From assembly GCA_036796435.1 (NCBI GenBank), contig DAIRCY010000094.1, forward strand, positions 1 to 10,045: a DNA stretch of 10,045 bases, read 5' to 3'. Each line of letters starts with the position of its first letter. The stretch's first letter is position 1. Of this stretch, positions 1-5,163 are shown one piece after another. The stretch comes from JAJYVT01 sp036796435 (GTDB lineage: Bacteria; Actinomycetota; Acidimicrobiia; Acidimicrobiales; RAAP-2). The translations under genes and the position numbers were made by a program. The notes beneath the pieces are model-generated. The model was given only the letters and a program-made list of their open reading frames with translations. It was not told the origin of the DNA and searched no databases.

Positions 1-64
1 CATCAAGGACGTGACCCCCATCCCGCACAACGGCTGCCGCCCCAAGAAGCGGCGCAGGGTCTGA
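1..64 (+). CDS. rpsK: 30S ribosomal protein S11, C-terminal end (partial)
   Basis: Only the last 20 codons are present, read from base 2 to a TGA at 62-64. They encode IKDVTPIPHNGC followed by the basic tail RPKKRRRV. This is the highly conserved C-terminus of S11, which lies on the platform of the 30S subunit near the mRNA exit site. The gene enters from the left edge and is immediately followed by rpsD, the usual alpha-operon order. The TGA overlaps the purine-rich ribosome binding site of rpsD. Nothing can be said about its start or upstream regulation. Confidence 0.93.
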   Translation, partial: IKDVTPIPHNGCRPKKRRRV

Positions 65-77
65 GGGGGTCCGCGCC

Positions 78-725
78 ATGGCACGCTACACGGGTCCCGT
101 CTGCCGGCTCTGCCGGCGCGAGCGCACCAAGCTCTTCTTGAAGGGCGAACGCTGCTTCTCGCTCAAGTGCCCGGTCTCCGAGGCGGTCACCGACCGTCAC
201 AGCCGCGCCTACCCCCCCGGCGAGCACGGCCGGGACCGGATGCGCCAGGGCTCCGAGTACCTGGCCCAGCTGCGTGAGAAGCAGAAGGCTCGCCGGATCT
301 ACGGCATCTTCGAGAAGCAGTTCCGCAACCTGTACGAAGAGGCGGACCGGCTTCCCGGCATCACCGGCGAGAACCTCCTGCGGATGCTCGAGATGCGCCT
401 CGACAACGTCGCCTTCCGGGCAGGCTGGGGGGCCAGCCGGGCGCAGGCCCGCCAGTTCGTCCGCCACGGCCACGTCCTCGTGAACGGCAAGCGCGTGACC
501 ATCCCGAGCTACCGTGTGCGCAAGGGCGACCGCGTCACCCTCAAAGAGTCGTCCCGCCAGATCTTCGTGGTCCGGCGCAACATGGACACCCTCGACCGGC
601 AGCGCCCGCCCTGTCTCGAGGCCTCCGACAGCAACTTCACCGTGGAGGTCTTGAACCCTCCTCTGCGCGACCACATCGACGAGCCGGTGCAAGAGCAGCT
701 CATCGTCGAGTACTACTCCAAGTAA
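78..725 (+). CDS. rpsD: 30S ribosomal protein S4, zinc-binding (four-cysteine) form
   Basis: This 215-residue protein is the primary 16S rRNA binder that nucleates assembly of the 30S body; in some bacteria it also represses its own operon. The N-terminus MARYTGPVCRLC carries Cys9, Cys12, Cys26 and Cys31, spaced as in the zinc-binding S4 of Thermus. The YPPGEHG segment is at about 45-51. The S4 RNA-binding domain spans roughly 104-155, with RLDNV, ARQFVRHGH and VNGKRV. The tail EQLIVEYYSK is typical of S4. The ATG at 78 is preceded by AGGGGGT (64-70) at a 7-nt spacing. It lies 13 nt after rpsK and 20 nt before rpoA. From memory, the mycobacterial and streptomycete S4 proteins lack the four cysteines, so this form stands out within the phylum. 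The identification is secure. Confidence 0.98.
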   Translation: MARYTGPVCRLCRRERTKLFLKGERCFSLKCPVSEAVTDRHSRAYPPGEHGRDRMRQGSEYLAQLREKQKARRIYGIFEKQFRNLYEEADRLPGITGENLLRMLEMRLDNVAFRAGWGASRAQARQFVRHGHVLVNGKRVTIPSYRVRKGDRVTLKESSRQIFVVRRNMDTLDRQRPPCLEASDSNFTVEVLNPPLRDHIDEPVQEQLIVEYYSK

Positions 726-745
726 GCGAGCGAGGAACCAAGCCG

Positions 746-1684
746 ATGCTCATCATCCAACGACCCACCGTCGAAGTGCTCGACGAGGACGGCCGCGACC
801 GCCAGCGGTTCGCCGTCGGCCCTCTCGAGCCCGGCTTCGGCCACACCCTCGGCAACGCCCTGCGCAGGACGCTGCTCTCGTCGATCCCCGGCGCGGCGGT
901 CACCCAGGTCCGCTTCGACGAGGCCCTCCACGAGTTCGCCACCCTGCCAGGGGTGAAAGAGGACGTCACCGACATCATCTTGAACCTGAAGGACCTCCTC
1001 GTGCGCTCCCACTCGGACGAGCCGGTCACGTTGCGGTTCGACAAGCGGGGACCCGGTGACGCGGTCGCCGGCGACCTGCAGACGAGCGCCGACGTCGAGA
1101 TCCTGAACCCCGATCTGCACATCGCGACGCTCAACGCCAAGGGTCACCTCGCCTTCGACGTCACGGTCGAGCGTGGACGGGGGTATGTGTCGGCCGATCG
1201 CAACAAGAAGTCCTCGACGATCGGCGTCATCCCGGTCGACTCGATCTTCTCGCCGGTACGTCGTGTGACGTTCCAAGTGGAGCCGGTGCGCGTCGAGCAG
1301 TCGACCGACTTCGACCGGCTCGTGCTCGACGTCGAGACGGACGGATCGATCACCCCGCGTGAGGCGCTCGCGTCCGCGGGTGACACGCTGCGCACCCTCG
1401 TCGGCCTCGTCGCCGACCTCGAGGAGTCCCCCCAGGGCCTGGAGCTCGGGGAGACCGGCACCGTCTCGGGCGGTTCGCCCGACCTCGACCTGCACATCGA
1501 GGAGCTCGACCTCTCCGAGCGGCCGCGCAACTGCCTCAAGCGTGCGCAGATCAACACCATCGGCGAGCTCGTCCAGCGGACGGAGGACGAGCTCCTGGCC
1601 ATCACGAACTTCGGGCAGAAGTCGCTCGACGAGGTCATCCAGCGCCTCGACGAGCGCGGGCTGTCTCTGCGGAACAGGGACTGA
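746..1684 (+). CDS. rpoA: DNA-directed RNA polymerase subunit alpha
   Basis: This 312-residue subunit dimerises to seed RNA polymerase assembly, and its C-terminal domain contacts UP-element DNA and activators. The N-terminal domain (about 1-230) shows LEPGFGHTLGNALRRTLLSS, GVKEDVTDIILNLK, HIATLN, VERGRGYV and SITPREALASAG. After a short linker (about 231-246), the C-terminal domain runs to the end. Arg259, Asn262, Cys263, Gly290, Lys292, Ser293 and Glu296 match E. coli 265, 268, 269, 296, 298, 299 and 302 at a constant offset of 6. The position matching E. coli Val264 is Glu258. The protein stops right after RGLSLRNRD, without the acidic tail of mycobacterial alpha (about 347 residues). The ATG has a good GAGGAA site (732-737) 8 nt upstream. 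The gene ends 3 nt before rplQ. Confidence 0.98.
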   Translation: MLIIQRPTVEVLDEDGRDRQRFAVGPLEPGFGHTLGNALRRTLLSSIPGAAVTQVRFDEALHEFATLPGVKEDVTDIILNLKDLLVRSHSDEPVTLRFDKRGPGDAVAGDLQTSADVEILNPDLHIATLNAKGHLAFDVTVERGRGYVSADRNKKSSTIGVIPVDSIFSPVRRVTFQVEPVRVEQSTDFDRLVLDVETDGSITPREALASAGDTLRTLVGLVADLEESPQGLELGETGTVSGGSPDLDLHIEELDLSERPRNCLKRAQINTIGELVQRTEDELLAITNFGQKSLDEVIQRLDERGLSLRNRD

Positions 1685-1687
1685 GCG

Positions 1688-2041
1688 ATGCAGGGGACCC
1701 CGAAGCGCGGACGCCGCATGGGTGGCGACGCCGCGCACCAGAAGGCGATGCTCGGGAACCTGGTCGCCTCGTTGATCGCCGCGGAGTCGCTCGTCACCAC
1801 CGAGACCAAGGCCAAGATGCTGCGCCCGGTCGCCGAGAAGTGCATCACCGCCGCCCGCAAGGGGGGCGTGCACCAGCACCGTCAGGTCGTCGCGCTGATC
1901 CGTGATCGCGACATGGCGCACAAGCTCTTCCACGAGATCGCGCCCCGCTACGCGGAGAGGCCGGGCGGCTACACGCGGATCCTGAAGCTCGGGCCGCGTC
2001 CGGGCGACAACGCGCCCATGGCGCGCATCGAGCTCGTCTGA
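1688..2041 (+). CDS. rplQ: 50S ribosomal protein L17
   Basis: This 117-residue L17 sits near the polypeptide exit tunnel of the large subunit. The N-terminal basic segment TPKRGRRMGGDAAHQKAML, the central TTETKAKMLRPVAEKCITAARKG and the C-terminal GGYTRILKLGPRPGDNAPMA are conserved L17 blocks. They closely resemble the mycobacterial protein, and length and both termini fit the family. The ATG at 1688 is only 3 nt past the rpoA stop. The binding site AGGGAC lies inside the end of rpoA, so coupled translation is likely. Its TGA (2039-2041) overlaps the proposed CTG start of truA as CTGA. Confidence 0.97.
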   Translation: MQGTPKRGRRMGGDAAHQKAMLGNLVASLIAAESLVTTETKAKMLRPVAEKCITAARKGGVHQHRQVVALIRDRDMAHKLFHEIAPRYAERPGGYTRILKLGPRPGDNAPMARIELV

Positions 2042-2841
2042 GCACGACTCGGCGCTGGCGGCTCCTGCTCGCGTACGACGGGAGCGGGTTCCGGGGCTTC
2101 GCCGCCCAAGCAGGCATCCCGACGGTCGCCGGCGCCCTCGGCGCGGCCATCGCACGGACTGCTCGGCTCGCCGCCCCCCCGGCGATCGTGTGCGCGGGAC
2201 GCACCGACGCCGGCGTCCACGCCAGTGGACAGGTCGTCCACGTGGACCTGCCGGCGGAGTTCGATGGTGACCTCGCCCACGCGCTGAACCGTCAGCTCGC
2301 CCCGTCGGTTGCGGTCCGCTCCGCCGAGCCGGTCGGCGACGACTTCGACGCCCGTCGCTCCGCCACCTCCCGCCGCTACCGCTACCTCGTCTGGAACTCG
2401 GCGGTTGCCGACCCTCTGCTCGAGTCGCTCGCGTGGCACGTCACGGACCCGCTCGACCGACACGCAATGGCTGCGGCCACCGACCCGCTGCTCGGGGAGC
2501 ACGACTTCCGGGCGTTCTGCAGGCGGCCGCCGGGCAGGCCCGCCACCGAGCCGATCGTCCGGCGGGTCACCGAGGCGCAGTGGCGACGCGTCGACGCCTC
2601 CTGGATGTCGGCCCCCGGCCGGGACACCGAAGGGGTCCTGTACCGCTTCGACGTGGTCGCTGGCTCGTTCTGTCACCAGATGGTCCGCTCCGTCGTGGCG
2701 GTCCTGGTCGACGCCGGCCGCGGCAGGGCGACGGCGGCATCGGTCATGGAGCTGCTGGGGGCGGGGTCTCGTACCGGCTCCCCCCGGCCAGCCCCCGCCC
2801 ACGGGCTCTGTCTCGTCGAGGTCGGCTACGGACCACCTTGA
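2038..2841 (+). CDS. truA: tRNA pseudouridine(38-40) synthase TruA, apparent CTG start
   Basis: TruA converts uridines 38-40 of the tRNA anticodon arm to pseudouridine. Family motifs run from the start: LLLAYDGSGFRGFAAQ (9-24), the catalytic block CAGRTDAGVH with nucleophile Asp57, the substrate-binding RRYRYLVWN (112-120), LLGEHDFRAF, FCHQMVRSVV and a terminal HGLCLVEVGY. The only ATG/GTG/TTG codon between the in-frame stop at 1903 and the catalytic block is GTG 2188. That start would remove the first conserved strand and leave Asp57 at residue 7, so it cannot be right. CTG at 2038 gives 267 residues, close to the 270 of E. coli TruA, and overlaps the rplQ stop by 4 nt (CTGA). No clear Shine-Dalgarno precedes it, which suggests translational coupling. 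The function is secure; the exact start is inferred. Confidence 0.93.
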   Translation: MSTTRRWRLLLAYDGSGFRGFAAQAGIPTVAGALGAAIARTARLAAPPAIVCAGRTDAGVHASGQVVHVDLPAEFDGDLAHALNRQLAPSVAVRSAEPVGDDFDARRSATSRRYRYLVWNSAVADPLLESLAWHVTDPLDRHAMAAATDPLLGEHDFRAFCRRPPGRPATEPIVRRVTEAQWRRVDASWMSAPGRDTEGVLYRFDVVAGSFCHQMVRSVVAVLVDAGRGRATAASVMELLGAGSRTGSPRPAPAHGLCLVEVGYGPP

Positions 2842-2892
2842 AGTGGGCCCGGCGGCGAGTGGGCCCGGCGGCGAGTGGGCCCGGCGGCGAGT
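2842..2892. repeat. Three perfect 16-bp tandem repeats after truA
   Basis: The unit AGTGGGCCCGGCGGCG occurs three times in a row with no mismatches, at 2842-2857, 2858-2873 and 2874-2889. It is followed by the first three bases (AGT) of a fourth copy. The array begins one base after the truA stop codon. Each unit contains the palindrome GGGCCC, so the copies can pair with one another in RNA or single-stranded DNA. It looks like a slippage-expanded array. Whether it has a role, for example in transcription termination or as a protein-binding site, cannot be told from sequence alone. Confidence 0.95.
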
Positions 2893-2947
2893 AGGATGGC
2901 CCGCTGGCCGAGGGGGCTTGCCCCCTCCGGCTGCGCCCCGTTAGGCT
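2892..2947 (+). promoter_or_regulatory. Possible promoter elements for the rplM operon
   Basis: Two hexamers fit the actinobacterial -10 pattern TAnnnT. The first is TAGGAT at 2892-2897, directly after the repeat array, with no recognisable -35. The second is TAGGCT at 2942-2947, preceded at 18 bp by TTGCCC (2918-2923), which lies in the loop and arm of the hairpin below. This is the only gap long enough for a promoter, which is the main reason to expect one. The matches are weak in such GC-rich DNA, and either could be chance. Confidence 0.25.
2905..2933 (+). other. Strong GC-rich hairpin in the rplM leader
   Basis: GAGGGGGC (2910-2917) and GCCCCCTC (2920-2927) are perfect inverted repeats separated by TT, giving at least a 7-bp stem with a CTTG tetraloop. 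The stem can extend outward through 2905-2909 with 2929-2933 if C2928 is bulged and two G-U pairs are allowed. No T-tract follows, so it is not a classical intrinsic terminator, although GC-rich actinobacteria sometimes terminate at hairpins without a U run. It ends about 39 nt before the GAGGAA site of rplM. It could also be a leader element for ribosomal protein autoregulation. The hairpin is certain from base pairing; its role is not. Confidence 0.6.
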
Positions 2948-2971
2948 GTCTTGCCGTCTCAACGACCTCTC

Positions 2972-2977
2972 GAGGAA
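2972..2977 (+). promoter_or_regulatory. Ribosome binding site that fixes the TTG start of rplM
   Basis: GAGGAA lies 5 nt before the TTG at 2983. It is the best Shine-Dalgarno match in the leader and places the L13 start at TTG rather than at the in-frame GTG at 2875. That upstream GTG lies in the repeat array and would add a 36-residue extension absent from the family. Confidence 0.8.
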
Positions 2978-2982
2978 TCCCT

Positions 2983-3432
2983 TTGCGTACCTACACCCCC
3001 AAAGCGGGCGAGATCGAGCGTGCCTGGCACCTCGTCGACGCCGACGGTCTCGTGCTCGGCCGCCTGGCGACGGAGGTGGCCCGGATCCTGCGCGGAAAGC
3101 ACCGGCCGACGTTCGCGCCCCACATGGACACCGGTGACCACGTCGTCGTGGTGAACGCGGCCAAGGTCGTCCTCACCGCCGGGAAGGCGGGTGACAAGTT
3201 CGCCTACCACCACAGCGGGTACCCGGGGGGGCTGAAGCGGACGAGCTACGCGGAGCTGCTCGAACGTTCCCCCGAGGAGCTGGTGCGCCGGGCGGTACGC
3301 GGCATGCTCCCGAAGGGGACGCTGGGCCGCCAGCAGCTCGCCAAGCTCAAGATCTACGGGGGCGCCGAGCACCCCCACGAGGCACAGTCGCCCCAGCCGC
3401 TCGAGCTGGCCGGCGCACGCAGGGCAGGCTGA
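2983..3432 (+). CDS. rplM: 50S ribosomal protein L13
   Basis: This 149-residue protein is an early-assembly component of the large subunit. In E. coli L13 also represses its own rplM-rpsI mRNA. Read from the TTG it begins MRTYTPKAGEIERAWHLVDA, matching the mycobacterial start MPTYAPKAGD. Conserved blocks follow: LGRLATEVARILRGKHRPTF, HHSGYPGGLKRT, RAVRGMLPKGTLGRQQL and the YGGAEHPHEAQSP signature. The length suits the family (142-147 in E. coli and M. tuberculosis). The TTG codon has a strong GAGGAA site, and initiation at TTG may lower output. It is the first gene after the 141-bp leader and is followed 2 nt later by rpsI, its near-universal partner. Confidence 0.96.
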   Translation: MRTYTPKAGEIERAWHLVDADGLVLGRLATEVARILRGKHRPTFAPHMDTGDHVVVVNAAKVVLTAGKAGDKFAYHHSGYPGGLKRTSYAELLERSPEELVRRAVRGMLPKGTLGRQQLAKLKIYGGAEHPHEAQSPQPLELAGARRAG

Positions 3433-3434
3433 CC

Positions 3435-3827
3435 GTGCCCGCACCCCTCTCACAGACGACCGGCCGGCGCAAGCAGGCGGTCGCGCGCGTTCGCTTCCGC
3501 CCCGGCCAGGGGAGCATCAAGGTGAACCGCCGCACGTTCGAGGACTACTTCCCCTCTGCCACCCACCGGATGCTCGCCACCGAGCCGCTGCGCGTGACGA
3601 GCCTCGCCGAGGCGTACGACATCGACGCGACCATCGACGGCGGCGGGATGTCCGGCCAGGCCGGGGCCCTCCGCCTCGGCATCGCCCGCGCCCTTTGCGC
3701 CCTGGATCCCGATCTCCGGACCGCGCTCAAGCGCGCCGGACTCCTCACCCGCGACGCGCGGGAGAAGGAGTCCAAGAAGTACGGCCTGAAGAAGGCCCGC
3801 AAGGCGCCCCAGTACTCCAAGCGGTAG
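3435..3827 (+). CDS. rpsI: 30S ribosomal protein S9
   Basis: This 130-residue S9 belongs to the 30S head; its C-terminal tail reaches the P-site tRNA anticodon stem. Conserved features are TGRRKQAVARVRFRPG (9-24), the FEDYFPS segment, the glycine-rich GGGMSGQAGALRLGIARAL, and the basic tail KKYGLKKARKAPQYSKR ending in the SKR that contacts P-site tRNA. The GTG at 3435 follows the rplM stop after 2 nt, with AGGGCAGG inside the end of rplM as the likely binding site. It lacks the roughly 20-residue N-terminal extension of the mycobacterial protein and is nearer the E. coli length. The identification is secure. Confidence 0.97.
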   Translation: MPAPLSQTTGRRKQAVARVRFRPGQGSIKVNRRTFEDYFPSATHRMLATEPLRVTSLAEAYDIDATIDGGGMSGQAGALRLGIARALCALDPDLRTALKRAGLLTRDAREKESKKYGLKKARKAPQYSKR

Positions 3828-3831
3828 CGCG

Positions 3832-5154
3832 TTGCCCCGCCCGGGCTTCGGCACCGACGGCGTGCGCGGGGTCGCCAACTCCGATCTCACCGCGGAGCTT
3901 GCCGTCGCCCTCGGCCGTGCCGCCGCCAGGGTCCTCGACGCCTCGACCTTCGTGGTGGGTCGCGACACCCGCGAGTCGGGCACGATGCTCCAGGCCGCGC
4001 TCTCGGCCGGGATCGCCTCGGCGGGCGCAGACGTCGTCGACCTCGGCGTGCTTCCCACGGCCGGCGTCGCCTTCGTCGCCGAGCGCCGCCGCGTGCCGGC
4101 GGCGATGGTGTCGGCCTCGCACAACCCGTACCGCGACAACGGGATCAAGTTCTTCGACGCCGCCGGAGTGAAGCTCGCGACCGACGTCGAGGAACGGGTG
4201 GAGGCAACCCTCGACGAGCCGTGGCGTCCCGGGCGGGTCGGGTCGCTCCGCTCGGACGAGGATGCTGCCGGTGAGTACCGCCGTCATCTCGTCGATTCGC
4301 TCGGAGGCCGCCGGCTCGACGGGCTCCACGTGGTGGTCGACTGCGCGAACGGCGCGGCGTCGGCGATCGCCCCCGACGTCCTCGCAGAGGTCGGTGCGAC
4401 CGTCGACACGCTCTTCGCCGCACCCGACGGCACCAACATCAACGACGCGTGCGGCTCGACGCAGCCGGCGAGCCTCGTCGAAGAGGTGCTCGCACGTCGG
4501 GCGGACCTCGGGCTCGCGCTGGACGGGGACGCCGACCGGCTCGTCGCGGTGGACCACACCGGCACCGTGCTCGACGGCGACGAGCTCCTCGCCATCTTCG
4601 CCATCGACCTCGCGGCCCGTGGTGAGCTGCCGGGCGAGGCGGTCGTCGTGACGGTGATGACGAACCTCGGCTTCCGGCTCGCAATGGCAAAGCGCGGGAT
4701 CGCGGTCCACTCGACCCCGGTGGGCGACCGTCAGGTGCTCGCAGCGCTCGACGAGGGCGGGTTCGCCCTGGGCGGCGAGCAGTCCGGTCACATCGTCTTC
4801 CGGAGGCGGGCGACGACGGGCGACGGGGTGCTCACCGGACTGCTGCTCGCCGACACGGTGGTCCGCGCCGGACGTCCGCTCGCGCAGCTCGCGGGGGGGC
4901 TCGTCGAGCGCGTCCCGCAGGTGCTCGTGAACGTGGCGGTGCCGGACCCTGCGCGTCTTTCGGGCGCGGACGACGTGTGGAAGGCCGTCGCCGAGATCGA
5001 GGCGGACCTCGGGGACACCGGGCGCGTCCTCTTGCGGGCGAGCGGCACGGAACCGCTCGTCCGGGTGATGGTCGAGGCACCGACTCCCGAGGCCGCCGCG
5101 CAGGCAGCCGGCAAGCTCTCCCAGGTCGTCGAGGCCGCGCTGGCGGCCGGTTAG
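3832..5154 (+). CDS. glmM: Phosphoglucosamine mutase
   Basis: GlmM interconverts glucosamine-6-phosphate and glucosamine-1-phosphate, the second step to UDP-GlcNAc for peptidoglycan. The 440-residue sequence has all four alpha-D-phosphohexomutase domains. The N-terminal FGTDGVRGVAN is at 6-16. The phosphoserine loop SASHNPYRDNGIKFF holds catalytic Ser96. The magnesium loop DGDADR is at 231-236, the sugar-specificity motif GEQSGH at 315-320, and the phosphate-binding RASGTEPLVRVM starts at 402. The SASHNP and GEQSGH forms favour GlmM over phosphomannomutase. The start is a TTG at 3832, 4 nt after the rpsI stop; no ATG or GTG fits before the FGTDGVRG motif, and the Shine-Dalgarno is poor. Location after rplM-rpsI is common in Actinobacteria, and the product feeds the same pathway as the next gene. 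Confidence 0.97.
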   Translation: MPRPGFGTDGVRGVANSDLTAELAVALGRAAARVLDASTFVVGRDTRESGTMLQAALSAGIASAGADVVDLGVLPTAGVAFVAERRRVPAAMVSASHNPYRDNGIKFFDAAGVKLATDVEERVEATLDEPWRPGRVGSLRSDEDAAGEYRRHLVDSLGGRRLDGLHVVVDCANGAASAIAPDVLAEVGATVDTLFAAPDGTNINDACGSTQPASLVEEVLARRADLGLALDGDADRLVAVDHTGTVLDGDELLAIFAIDLAARGELPGEAVVVTVMTNLGFRLAMAKRGIAVHSTPVGDRQVLAALDEGGFALGGEQSGHIVFRRRATTGDGVLTGLLLADTVVRAGRPLAQLAGGLVERVPQVLVNVAVPDPARLSGADDVWKAVAEIEADLGDTGRVLLRASGTEPLVRVMVEAPTPEAAAQAAGKLSQVVEAALAAG

Positions 5155-5163
5155 CCTCGGCCC

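Noticed and set aside
713..2155. Long antisense open frame across rpoA and rplQ (480 codons)
   Set aside because: It mirrors clearly identified genes; in DNA this GC-rich, stop codons are rare on the opposite strand. The translation is Arg/Gly/Val-rich and matches no family I know.
2188..2841. truA starting at GTG 2188
   Set aside because: This start omits the first conserved strand (AYDGSGFRG) and places the catalytic Asp at residue 7, so the product would not be a functional TruA.
2842..2892. CRISPR array
   Set aside because: The 16-bp units are directly adjacent with no spacers, and no cas genes are present.
2875..2982. N-terminal extension of L13 from GTG 2875
   Set aside because: It would start inside the tandem repeats and add 36 residues not found in the family. 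TTG 2983 has a proper ribosome binding site and aligns with the known L13 N-terminus.
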